A DNA stretch of 64,000 nt from Centroberyx gerrardi (GCF_048128805.1 NC_136000.1:10255354-10319353), one strand, 5' to 3'; counted from the first letter of the stretch, positions 37,701-48,029 are shown. Notes: generated by a model from the letters alone, not told the origin. Numbers and translations are program-made.

Positions 37701-38036
37701 TAGGGCTGCACAACAACTACTACTACTAGTACTACTACACACTACTTCAATTTCCAAATTGGAAGAGGCTGCAATTATTTTATCAGAGTGATGGCTGCTC
37801 AAAATGAACTACTAAACATGGTATTCTGGTGCTGAGTCCTATAAGTTAAATTGCACATTGTAAAAAAATTGTATTGAAACAGAGCAAATCTTAAGCAACA
37901 ACATCCGTTTTTGATTAAACATGTTTCTTGTTTGTTGAAAAACTTAAAATATTGAAAAATTATATAACTATGTATAAGTAAGTATACTCTGTTGCAATTT
38001 ATATCGCAACTGCAATATTCAGCAAAATAATCGCAA
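37701..38036. mobile_element. hAT-like MITE (TAGGGCTGCAC terminus)
   Basis: It starts with TAGGGCTGCACAAC, a terminus used by several fish hAT elements (family knowledge). It ends near CAATATTCAGCAAAATAATCGCAA, which resembles the inner part of the opposite end; the final bases of that end are eroded. CTTCAATTTCCA...GAGGCTGCAATT at about 37746-37776 is shared with 57336-57361. An (ACT)n run sits at 37718-37743. The neighbouring transposase fragment lies outside this element and in a position that makes it a separate insertion or a nested remnant. Confidence 0.65.
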
Positions 38037-41000
38037 CATGGCTACTTTGTTAGTGAGCTATTCTTACTTTTACTCCAGAAACTGTATGAACAAGTACTTC
38101 TACTCTGACTTGACTAAAATTTGCCAGAAGTCTCTACTCTTTTCATCTTTGGTTCTTTTGGAGTTCGTCAGTGTTTTCTACATCACACGTCAGCTCGTTC
38201 GTCTCCCCAATGTTCCTCGACAGCGCAGGGTGTTAGATTAGTGCAAGCAACCTGAGACCATTCAATTTTTTCCTGGAATGTAACAAGTGGCGAGACGAGA
38301 ACAGATGAGACACAGCATGAGGGGCATGGCACGGTGGAGTCAACGTTGTGCCCTTTTAAACTCCCACCTGATGTCCCAACCTCAAAATCCTGTACCTTGT
38401 TAAAATCTCCTGTCTGAGCCCTGAGAAAAGTACATCTCACCTCATGCTTTGTCTCATCTTTGTCTTCATCACTGAACTATGGCAGAGCCTCACAGCAGCG
38501 GTATGACAAAATGCAGTCTAGGACCAAGTATCCATAAAATACATTTTCAGCATCATTCATAACTTGTGGTGACCATTTAAGAGGCCCTATTACAGGAATT
38601 CAAACTTTCCTGGTTATATCTATTTTTTCAGTCTATAGTTTAGATGCATATGATCAAATATGTTTAATGAAGGCATTGATAAACTTGATTTTGGTGGGTA
38701 AACTTAAAGTTATTGCATTTTCAAAAATCCACCCTTTTTTACAGACCGTTTTGAACTAACTCCAGCTCCCCTCACTAAACAACTGCTAAACCCTTCCAAT
38801 CGTGCACGTTTTGCAGCATTTGAACTGGAACGCCTCCACTCAGCAGGTTTGCTTCGTTTGAATTAGAGATGCTAGTATTGTCGGCCAATCAGGATCCAGT
38901 ATTGTCACTATTCTGCCAGTGAGGACTTAGCCTTCGAATTCATTCAATAAATACACATTTTATTAATCTATATTCGTTTGCTTAACATCATGGAGAACAT
39001 GTTTCTCATCTTGAGCCATAGTATATTTGAAAACAAAATCATGAATACTGTAACCACCATGGTAGGCAGCATATAGCTAAGAATAGATGTCCTTGTGGAA
39101 GTCTTGTATCTTTGGAAGGGTTTGGTCCCTCGGACACAAAATAATCTAACACAATTCATTCAGATCATACTGAAAAATAAAACATTCAAGTAGCTTGATA
39201 AGATCTTCCTCTCTGTCATTCTCAATACCAGTGCCCATTTAGACAGGGAAATTGTGCTCATTTCCTTTGATTAAGTGCTTTGACCAGGCTTGGACCTTTG
39301 CTATGGCTGTATAATAGGATTTTGAGAGAACCATTTCTCTGGGGATTATAGGGTTGGTTGGTATGACTCAGTGCCTTCAGTGCACAAGCCTCATAAAGTC
39401 AGTTCAATTTTTAAGAAGGTCGAAATACCTCGGAGGGGTCTGGTCCCTGGGAATAAATGCTTTCATACTGTCTACACATAGGGATTTTAATTCACCCCCA
39501 GGGCTAATTAATGAACAGATGGTTCTGGAAATACTAAGAAGCATTAAGTCTTCTAATTTCTCCTGGTCTCTTCTGGTATAACAACAACGTACAGGCTACA
39601 GTAGTTATTTTAAATTCTCAACCTATATTGACTTGACAAAGTCATGCTAGGCTGTATGGACGATTACATGGAATTTCACCACTGAAAGGAAACATTTGAT
39701 CACATCGTAAAAAAAATCCAATCAACTAAAAGTTCTTTGTGAAGTCTACTTTTGACTACAGTAGCTGTTGGTGCATTTGTTAAGAAAGTGCATGTCTAAA
39801 GGTTGGTCTGTGAGCAGGCAATAATCTTGTAAAAGAAATCCAATTAAAAGCACCTGGACCCTGAGGAAACAGGGGAGACCGATACCTTTTAAAAAGCTAT
39901 TTCTGAAAGCCGCAGGCTAGTGGGGGCTGCCAGGGCTCTGCTTCTAATAGTCTGGAAGGACCTGGGGTTCCCTTCAGCCTGACAACCAGTGGATTGACAC
40001 ATGTACACATGCATGCGCCTGCATGCACACACACACATATACACTGGCTTCACACCAAAACTATCAGACACTCCAAGAACCTGCATAATGATCCTGCACT
40101 ACTCAATCCTTAGGTATTTTGACAGTCAAAAAGCCTCAAAAAACATAGGATGGAAGCTTTCTGGTATTTAATCAGGACATGACTGCGAATCACTGCTCAG
40201 AGTAAAATAATACAATTTATGGCTCTTTTATTCCTACACATGACTGACTGCCCTTTAACTCCCCTACCAATCTAAAGAAGGGGAAACAGAGGAAAGAGAG
40301 ATGAAGAGAGAGGAGGAGACCAATCACCTCTGCCTGTGGGGTTTGCAAGGTAATTGAAGCTGAAATACAATCATGATGCGGCGGGGTGTCAGGGTGTCAC
40401 AGGAGGTAGCTAATTGGGGGCGACCCCTCGTGCACCACGCAGTGATTAAGAGGCAGATGGCATTAGAGGATTGGGAAAGTTTAATTGGGTGTGTTGTATA
40501 AGTGGATTTCTTTTGAGGTTTCTGTTCATTCGTGTGATCTCTACATTTCTGGTTATCTACCAAGAATAATGGGCTAATTCTTCTGATCAGCTCCGAGGAT
40601 GGAAGACGGGTATTCACATAATGGTGATGCAACAGGGATGTCCATAATTGGCTGGATATCAAAGCATCTCTTTTAGATTTGCACCTGCTTTTTTTAATAG
40701 AATGGGCTGTGATGTCTCACTCTTTGAAGAGAAGCCTGTTTTTTTTCCATTTGGCACATGTAGTTGTAACTGGATTTGTGACAAACGGGATCAAAATAAA
40801 AGATCCACTGCAAAATGGACTGCAAATTAGCTTGCTAAACAAAAGATCTGAGGAAAATAATTAAATCAAACTTCTTCTTTTTTTTTTGCTCTGATCTTGA
40901 AAAAAAATGTCTTCATTTGTAATGGAGTTCATGCAAATTAAAATGTTCATATTAAACTTGTAAAAGGGAAAGCGAGATTACATGGGCTATGTCTTTCATT

Positions 41001-42370
41001 TGCAAGGCTTTGTGTGGTAATGTAATGCTTGAGAAAGCTTTGTCAGCTCTACCAGTGACATCAACTAATCAAACATGATAGAAGCCTATAGTGTATAACA
41101 TTTGGCAAAATGCATTTGTGTTATGGACTGAGTGTCATTATGAGAAGAATTGCTTTGTATGACGTGATGGTGTCTTCCTCCAGAACTGTCAAACCTCGGC
41201 CTAGAAAGTGAAACCAATTCACACAAAAGGGAATATTCTCACACATTTCCTAAAAGAACGGAGAGACAGAGAGAGGATACGCTGGTTTCCATAGCAATTG
41301 CCGTCCCTGTCACATGGTTACCTAGGAACTAGTCGTGTGATGCTGTGCAATTTATTAATTTATTTTTGGCAAGTCCCCAACTGTCGCTTACACAGAACAA
41401 AGCCGTTATTTTCTGACTGATGAATCGCCACTGAAATTTGAAAGGTCAGAATTTGTGAGATGTCAGCTGTCCTTTTAAAAGACACAAAACTCCTGTGTAG
41501 TTTGGGTAATTCGTTTGAGTGCCATAATTACATCTTAACATGAAGAAAACACTGGGTCATATGCAGGTCAAGTGGAGCACACATAGGTAACCTCAACCCT
41601 GGAAATCCATTTGATGAGGAGTGACCAATGGTCAGTGGATGCGTATAATGGATGGTAAACGGCGAGGGAATCATGGGTCATACAGGATGTGGGTTAAAAG
41701 CAAGAATTGTCTTGAGTAATTGATGTAAATATGGAGCACTATTCCCAGCCCTAGTTTCATCTCCCATAAAGACAACAAAATGCTCCATTTGTCTGAAAGC
41801 ATGATTCATGGCACAAGTACTACGGTTGGGGTGTAATACATTACATGCAGCTGGATTACAATAATTAGATTACAGAATATTGGTACCTCTGATCCATTAT
41901 AGTTACTGAAATAAAGCTCAAAGTATCTTAATTACAGATACCTTTGGCAAAATATATGATCACTTGTTGGATTGTTCAGAAACATATCTGAATGGTAAAA
42001 AGACATTGTAGATGAAAACATAAATATTTACCCACTAAAATAATATTTACATCAAGGCTACAGTTCTTAATCACATCAGAGTCTTAAATTGTAATGAATT
42101 TTCTAGTTGATTTCTCTTTGAAGATATTGAAACCAAAGTAAGTTCTGTATCTACCAGTTTGTGAAGTATAATGAGGTAGAATTTTAATGGTATGGTTGTG
42201 ATTGGGAAAAGCAGAGATGGCAACAATATTACAGCGACAAGTGTGGACAATGTGTGTGTGAGAGAGAGAAAATTAAGTGTGTTTATGTGACAGCCAGAGG
42301 TTCAAGAGAGCGCTCAAAGGATAAAAAGAATCTGAGCTCATCTGCCTGATGAGAAGACTGATTAAACCCC
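38037..42370. other. Non-coding stretch
   Basis: No gene is recognised. TTAAGAGGCCCTATTA at 38577 looks like one end of a TTAA-type element without a visible partner. GGGGTGTAATACATTACATG...GGATTACA around 41829-41860 recalls a frequent fish repeat. Positions 40380-40510 are complex, repeat-free and could be conserved non-coding. Short AC runs lie near 40026-40040. The frame 40324-40662 (112 codons, minus) has no familiar motif. Confidence 0.45.
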
Positions 42371-43256
42371 CAACCTCTGTGACACTCTGAAGCCCACCCG
42401 TCCTTTAATCAGAGATAACTGCAATTAAGATTCCCTACAGGCTGGTAAAAGATGATTGCACTAATGCTAATACCCAGGCATACTTAAAAAAAAAAAAAAA
42501 TTGCCCCCAAAAGAGTCTGGATCACAACAGACTATGCATTCATATTAGGCACAGACACCTTCATGATGCACCCAATCAGTACCAGAAGTTAACCATTTGC
42601 TATCATTAAAATTACAACTAAAAATGGCTTATCACATTGCTAGAAAATTAATGGACTTTAGATTAGTGCTGTGATACAGTAGGAACTGTACATTCCTCAA
42701 TTACCAACTTCTATTATTGTACTTTTAATCCACAAAATGAATCTACTCATATCCTGATTGAGAGTGACCTCTACTGTCCATGCAAGTACATTGCATGGCC
42801 AAAACACGGCATACCAGGAAGTATAGTTTATTATGTGTAGTTTTTAGGTTTTGTTTTCTTGCACATTCAAACGAGTCAAATGTGGGTGGGGGGGGTGTCT
42901 TCTTCACAAATGAAGAAGACACACAAGATGACAAAGAAAGGGAATCACTGCAGCTGTGTCACAAATGCACAACGACTGAAATGTAAAAGCCCTATAGCCG
43001 TCCAGATTATTTAAATACGATTAGATTAAATGTTGATGATCCCTGTGGTGATTTTGGATCGTTATAATAGTAGGGATAAAGATATAAAAACGAATACGCA
43101 GTAGGGACAAGAATATAAAAGCGAAGTCAAAGTAAACCAGCTACTGCGGACAATGTGAATTACAATACAACAAAGTAAGATGTAGTCAACGCTTCCGGGT
43201 TTACAGGTTCCTGCCAATCGCTGAACGTTAAACCCGCACGTGTTAGTACGAGCTTT

Positions 43257-43290
43257 CCTGTTTCAGTTTTGTAATTGTATTTCTTTCAAC
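43257..43290 (-). terminator. Possible snRNA 3' box, U4 copy A
   Basis: Seven bases after the RNA 3' end the minus strand reads GTTGAAAGAAATACAA and then AAAACTGAAACAGG. The vertebrate snRNA 3' box consensus is GTTT N0-3 AAA R NN AGA, placed 9-19 bases downstream (established knowledge). The match is approximate, so this is suggested mainly by position. Confidence 0.4.
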
Positions 43291-43296
43291 AATATA

Positions 43297-43441
43297 TCAG
43301 TCTCCTTAGAGACCGTCAAAAATTGCCAATGCCGACTATATTGCAAGTCGTCACGGCGGGGTATTGGGTAAAGTTTTCAACTAGCAATAATCGCGCCTCG
43401 GATAAACCTCATAGGCTACGATACTGCCACTGCGCAAAGCT
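43297..43441 (-). ncRNA. rnu4: U4 spliceosomal snRNA, copy A
   Basis: A 145-nt match to vertebrate U4 on the minus strand, starting AGCTTTGCGCAGTGGCAGTA at 43441. U4 pairs with U6 in the U4/U6.U5 tri-snRNP and keeps U6 inactive until Brr2 unwinds the duplex. Visible parts are stem II sequence (nt 1-16), the 5' stem-loop with the k-turn that binds SNU13/15.5K (nt 20-52), stem I (TTGCTAGTT, nt 56-63), the central stem-loop, the Sm site AATTTTTGA (nt 118-126) and the 3' stem-loop. Against human U4 as I remember it, changes are A29U, A61G, U73A, A128G, C136A and G145A. The sequence is intact, with a PSE at 43486-43502 and no TATA, so RNA polymerase II is expected. An internal T5 also argues against Pol III. 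No distal element is seen, so activity is uncertain. Confidence 0.95.
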
Positions 43442-43485
43442 GACTACGGAGTGGGACCGGGAGGGGAGTCTCTCCGCTCGATGAG

Positions 43486-43502
43486 ACTCTCTGTTATGGT
43501 TT
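43486..43502 (-). promoter_or_regulatory. PSE of U4 copy A
   Basis: On the minus strand AAACCATAACAGAGAGT lies 45-61 bp upstream of the U4 start. It follows the vertebrate snRNA proximal sequence element pattern (compare TTACCGTAACTTGAAAGT of human U6, from memory). The PSE recruits SNAPc. No TATA box lies between it and the start, which specifies the RNA polymerase II class. The element is identical to copy B except for the last base, while bases around it differ. Confidence 0.75.
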
Positions 43503-44372
43503 ACACCCACAATTCATTTAAAAAGTAACCAAACTCTGTGACACTCTGAAGCCCACCCGTGCTTTAATCAGAAATAACTGCAATTAAGATTCCCTACAGG
43601 CTGGTAAAAGATGATTGCACTAACGCTAATATACCCAGGCACACTTAAAAAAAAAAAAAAAAAACTAGCCCCGGAAAGAGATTGGATCACAGCAGACTAT
43701 GCAGTCATTAGGCACAGACACCTTCGTGATGCACCCAATCAGTACCAAAAGTTGAGACCATTACAATTACATCTAAAACAAAATTAATGGACTTGAGTTT
43801 AGTGCTGTGATACAGTAGGAACTGTATATTCCGCAATTACCAACTTTCATCCACAAAATGAATCTACTCATATCCTGTTTGAGAGACCTCTACTGTCCAT
43901 GGAAGTACATTGCATGACCAAAATACGGCATACCAGGAAGTATAGTTTTATGTGTATAGTTTTTAGGTTTTGTTTTCTTGCACATACAAACGAGTCAAAT
44001 GTGGTTGGAATTTTTTTTAGAAGAAATACAAATGATGCCGGTCAGACAAAGGAACCCCAAGGCTTTATAAATACATTCCCACACAAATGAAGAAGACACA
44101 AGATAACAAAGAAGGGGAATCGCGGCAGCTGTGTCACAAATGCACAACGGCTGAAATTTAAAAGCCCTGTAGCCGTCCATAGATTATTTAAATAAAATGA
44201 GATTAAATTGTGATGATCCCTGTGGTGAAATTGGATCGTTACAACAGTAGATAATGATATAAAAACGAATTCAACATAATAGGGACAAGGATGTAAAAGC
44301 GAAGTCAACGTAAACCAGTCGTTAAACGTTGAACTCCCACACGTTAATACGAGCTTCATATTCCTACTTCTA

Positions 44373-44389
44373 ACTACAGTTTTATTAAC
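44373..44389 (-). terminator. snRNA 3' box, U4 copy B
   Basis: The minus strand reads GTTAATAAAACTGTAGT, beginning seven bases after the RNA 3' end. This fits the 3' box pattern (GTTT N AAA R NN AGA) better than copy A does. The box directs Integrator-dependent 3' end formation of Pol II snRNAs (established knowledge). Confidence 0.5.
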
Positions 44390-44395
44390 AATATA

Positions 44396-44540
44396 TCAGT
44401 CTCCTTAGAGACCGTCAAAAATTGCCAATGCCGACTATATTTCAAGTCGTCAGGGCGGGGTATTGGGTAAAGTTTTCAACTAGCAATAATCGCGCCTCGG
44501 ATAAACCTCATAGGCTACGATACTGCCACTGCGCAAAGCT
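44396..44540 (-). ncRNA. rnu4: U4 spliceosomal snRNA, copy B
   Basis: A second 145-nt U4 gene in the same orientation, 954 bp from copy A. It is identical to copy A except G88C and C99A in the central stem-loop region; C99A also occurs among human U4 copies as I recall. The U6-pairing 5' end, k-turn, stem I, Sm site AATTTTTGA and 3' stem-loop (loop UAAG) are all present. Its upstream region is complete for a Pol II snRNA gene: PSE at 44585-44601, an octamer-like site at 44689-44696 and an SPH site at 44736-44752, with a 3' box downstream. This is the copy most likely to be strongly expressed. The RNA would be capped, bind Sm proteins and act in the nucleus. Confidence 0.96.
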
Positions 44541-44584
44541 GACGCTAAAACGGGACCGGGAGGGGAGTCTCTTCGCTCGATAAA

Positions 44585-44601
44585 GCTCTCTGTTATGGTT
44601 T
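44585..44601 (-). promoter_or_regulatory. PSE of U4 copy B
   Basis: AAACCATAACAGAGAGC on the minus strand, 45-61 bp upstream of the U4 start, the same spacing as in copy A. It is the expected SNAPc site, with no TATA box following. Confidence 0.78.
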
Positions 44602-44688
44602 AAACCCACATTTCATTTAAAGAATACGGTCTTCCGAGCACATTCAAAACAATATAGTGTGGAAATGGTGGTGGTGCCGCTGGTTTAA

Positions 44689-44696
44689 ATTTGCTT
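44689..44696 (-). promoter_or_regulatory. Octamer-like site of the U4 copy B distal element
   Basis: AAGCAAAT on the minus strand matches the Oct-1 octamer ATGCAAAT at seven of eight positions, about 150 bp upstream of the U4 start. It is a weak site alone, more credible because of the SPH site 40 bp further upstream. Confidence 0.4.
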
Positions 44697-44735
44697 GTTT
44701 TAAGTTTTTAATGTTATTTCAAACAACCACCATGG

Positions 44736-44752
44736 CGCAATGCATTGTGGGA
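44736..44752 (-). promoter_or_regulatory. SPH/ZNF143 (Staf) site, distal element of U4 copy B
   Basis: TCCCACAATGCATTGCG on the minus strand matches the SPH consensus (WCCCRNMATSCMYYRCR) at every position. It lies 196-212 bp upstream of U4 copy B, where the distal sequence element of vertebrate snRNA genes sits. ZNF143 bound here stimulates SNAPc binding to the PSE (established knowledge). The site is outside the duplicated unit. Confidence 0.75.
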
Positions 44753-45227
44753 CCGAACACTTCCACTGTAGTAGCGGCAGCGCCATGGCCGCGCCCCTGC
44801 GATATTATCTCTTCACTAAAACGCATTTTGTGTCGTAGAAGGTTTTACAATGGATAGACGTGAAGTAAACCTACTAAAATAGCACCTCCACCAGTTCAAT
44901 AAACGAAGAGAAGAACTTATACCCACAACATAAGCCGCCTACGGTGGCCCATTGGCTGAATTTCTAATCGCGTCTTCCTTTTGGCAAGTCTGGCATGATT
45001 TCTCACACCGAGATGAACAAGAATACAAAGTTTAGGTTGGATATTAGATGCACAGCGGACAGAGGAAATCCTATAGGCTAAATGTAGATTAGATCTGATG
45101 CAAGTATGCCGTCGATATATTCATCAATAAACAACAACACATAGCATAAACCACAGGAAAGACATTCTCCTGATCCAAAATCCTTAATCCAACCCGCTCC
45201 CTCGTCAACAAGCTATGCTACTTAAAC

Positions 45228-45245
45228 GCCACCAGATGGCAGTAT
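45228..45245 (+). promoter_or_regulatory. CTCF-like motif
   Basis: GCCACCAGATGGCAGTAT matches the CTCF core (CCASYAGRKGGCRS) throughout. It lies about 0.7 kb upstream of U4 copy B and could mark an insulator. Such motifs also occur by chance and in repeats. Confidence 0.45.
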
Positions 45246-46371
45246 AGACCCTGAATGGACTGCTATACTTTTCTGTGAAGGCCTGTTGGTTTCCAAATAG
45301 ATAAAACTAATAGTAAAGCAGCATACCAGAATTTAAGCATTATTTCACATAAAACCCAACGACAGCTGTAGCACAATTTCACCAAATCTCACCCTGTATT
45401 TACTGCCAAAGAACGAACTTTGCATGCTCAGGACAACGTGCATCCTCACCTAGACAACCTAGAATTACAGGTGCCTAATTGAATTGATTTATCACGGTTC
45501 AAACTCCTTCAAAATAACACGAAATAGGGTACGATAAAGCAAAAATGGCACTAGTCTGCATGTACCTGCCTTTGAGCCACGCATGCAGCCGTGTTGTGCC
45601 ATGCTAGCTGGCTCAAGTACAAGACTGAACTTTCTCACTTGCTCGCTGTTGGCCGCTACCTCCTTGAAGTTTATGTCGCAGAAGTCAGTAGAAACTTGCA
45701 CTTGGCGTGGAAAAAACATGAAAAAGGCTTGAATGTTTGTCGAAAACGTCGAGAGGTTCATCCAAACTAAGAGCAGTCGATGTGGTAAGTAGCTACTAGT
45801 ACTTTTGTATCTAAGATGCTCTGGGTGATGCGGGCCTGTAAGAGAAGAAAAAAAAAAAAGTTAGAGAGGAAATTGATGTAACGCCTTAAACATTTTCCTC
45901 CTTTTACTTCCTCCCATTTCCTTTTAAGCAAATAATTTATAAAAAAAAACAACAACATTAAATAGTAAATTTAGATTTAAACTTTTATATCCAGGCACTG
46001 GGCCAGAGGAGATTATACCCTGTCAACTATAGAAAATATTATGGCTAAAAGCATTTCTATGACTCTATTCCCTCTATTCCCAAAAAAGCTTGAAAAAGAA
46101 ACAAGTTGTAAAGCTGTTGGCAGTGAAACATGAGTTTTGCCCATAATCTAATAGCTTTTCATCGGTTAGCTTTGTAAAGTATAATGCATAACCTAGGCTA
46201 TGTGTATTTTCGTCATATCAGAATATTCCCTTAATAGTGTGCGCTTTGCCCAGTATAATATGTGTTTCTGGTACAGCGCACACCATAATTTCACTGTGTC
46301 GTTATTAGAAGACTTTTCACTTGTTGTGAAGCTTCAGAGGGATAATGCAGGTGCTTTTGGGTGCTCAGCAG

Positions 46372-46495
46372 ATAAGCAGTGGCGTGCCAGGTGTTAAAGC
46401 TGCCTGCGCTGACACATTAGACAGGGATTTGCTCCTGCCAGAATGTCAGGCCAATGAGGCTCATAGAGGTAGGCTCGGATCACCGTCAGGGACAG
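46372..46495 (+). other. Exon-like segment (unrecognised)
   Basis: GGGTGCTCAGCAG ends at 46371 as a possible acceptor, and GGGACAG|GTAAGTACG at 46495/46496 is a strong donor match. The 124-bp interval is open in one frame. I recognise no protein and the acceptor pyrimidine tract is weak, so it may be a 5' untranslated exon or chance. Confidence 0.22.
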
Positions 46496-47961
46496 GTAAG
46501 TACGCAGATAAGGGGATTACACCATGTTTGCGCCACGTAATCTCAAATGAATCCTGCCAGCCTCTGTTTCATCCTAACCTGGAAAGCTCAAATTTCTCTG
46601 TTCGCAACCCAGGAAATGTATTACACTAACAGAGTTCAATTCACAAGATGATCCTTTTAACCTGGCTTAAAACATTCGAGGACACATTGGGTTATGGTCA
46701 TTTGACAACTGTGACAGTAATAATCTCCTTTAATTCTCTGAGGTACCCGATTACTTTTTTAAATTAGTATTTTTCCCTTTCTCATCAGCTCTACCCAGTC
46801 AAGCAGTGTGTGGGCTTTGTAATCACCTGGGCCATGCCATAAATGAGATCTGGTTCGGTGGTCCCTCCCTGCGAGGCTTAGACTTGACCTGTTGAACAAA
46901 TATGATTCTGTGAGAGCAGTTGAAGTCCCCTTGGGCCATGCAGCTCTCCCCACTGGTAGGCACAGAGATGAAAATAGAGTGTAGCAGATGGCTTAGCTGT
47001 TTCAGCGAATCAGCACAGGCTGCTGGGCAGCCCACATAATACCATGCCATCCAAAACAGGCTCAGTGGGCAGTCCATGGTCTTCAACATGCTGAGAGCCA
47101 TTTTCCCCCTGAACCATCAATCATGGGGCTTTGCCTCAAAACATACAAAAAACAAAACAAAATCAATATCATCCTACGGGCATGATCTAGCCTATGGATC
47201 AGCTTACACCATGTGGAGCAACTCCTAGTAGGTTAAGTATGAGTTTTGGGTTTGGGGAAATGTAAGCATGGCTTGCCAGTAAAGTCCATAGACTGTATAT
47301 GTGCCAAGTGGGCTGATCCAGTTTAGACCACACTGTGCAGCCTTCTCTCTATAATCACAATTTCCCAGACCTTATTCTCAAGGACACACAGCCTCTTTGA
47401 ATTACTGATCAGTTGATTCAGTAGGGAAAGGAGATGGTGCACGCTTGTGTGTGTGTGTGTGAGTGCGAGTGCATGCAATCAGGTCTGCGCATATATGTGT
47501 ATGTACGTGTATGAGTGTGGCTGAATGTATGCTAGCCTGTGTGTAATCTGGGCTGTATCACATCTGGCTGGTTAAGGACATTTATTGATGCTTAGAGTCC
47601 CTCTGTCCTGTCCTAGAGTGGGCCACCTGGACAATACAGGATGAGCTGGGCAAACTGTGATTAGATTCTGTTGTGAGCAGAGAGGAAAACAGTGACATTT
47701 TTCTTGGGTAAAGTGACAGCTCAGCCAGTACAAGGGGACATCTGATAAGAGAAGACAAATGTCCTTTATGGTGCCTTTTAGTTTCTCCCTCAACTTCCAG
47801 GTCAAAACCACTGTGGTTAATTAGTCTTTCAGTTTCACTTCAGAATGTCACATAACGACACTATAGACACAATATATATCTACAGTATACATGATATTCA
47901 ACCAGTATCCCTAAACATACACAAATATTCTGTCTCTCTCTCTTTCTCATGCACGCACGCA

Positions 47962-48024
<63 letters not shown>
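47962..48024. repeat. Long (AC)n microsatellite
   Basis: About 31 uninterrupted AC units, the longest dinucleotide run in the window and so likely to be highly polymorphic. The 117-118 codon frames on both strands across it are repeat artefacts. Confidence 0.97.

Positions 48025-48029
<5 letters not shown>

Larger units (their letters stand above)
42371..43529. repeat. Tandem duplication unit A (contains U4 copy A)
   Basis: The unit begins at the CTCTGTGACACTCTGAAGCCC segment and repeats with an offset of 1159 bp (GACACTCTGAAG at 42381 and 43540). Shared landmarks in order are the CAGGCTGGTAAAAGATGATTG block, a poly-A run, GTGCTGTGATACAGTAGGAA, the AAGTATAGTTT block, TGAAGAAGACAC and the U4 gene with its PSE. 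Unit A has a segment of about 80 bp before the U4 3' end (about 43145-43225) that unit B lacks. It also has a perfect 11-bp-stem hairpin at 42895-42922 (GTGTCTTCTTC / GAAGAAGACAC). Confidence 0.93.
43530..44628. repeat. Tandem duplication unit B (contains U4 copy B)
   Basis: Collinear with unit A and ending at CATTTCATTTAAAGAATACGG, where similarity to unit A (ATTCATTTAAAAAGTAAC) stops, about 88 bp upstream of the U4 start. Unit B carries about 70 bp (about 44008-44080) that replaces the left arm of the unit A hairpin. Substitutions and indels are frequent outside the U4 body, showing the duplication is not recent. Confidence 0.93.
44753..47961. other. Non-coding stretch right of the U4 locus
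   Basis: 44760-44800 is CpG-rich (GCGGCAGCGCCATGGCCGCG), and CCATTGGCTG near 44948 is an inverse CCAAT box, so a divergent promoter is possible but no transcript is identified. 45480-45790 is moderately CpG-enriched. It ends with a plus-strand donor-like GTGGTAAGTAG (intron would begin at 45785) and holds an 89-codon minus-strand frame (45492-45761) that I do not recognise. No gene can be named. Confidence 0.4.

Noticed and set aside
38577..38900. TTAAGAGGCCCTATTA as the start of a second TTAA MITE
   Set aside because: No inverse terminus was found downstream, so the element cannot be bounded.
43297..44540. U4 copies as U4 pseudogenes
   Set aside because: Both bodies are full length, keep the Sm site and pairing regions, have correctly spaced PSEs and lack the A-tails and target duplications of retropseudogenes.
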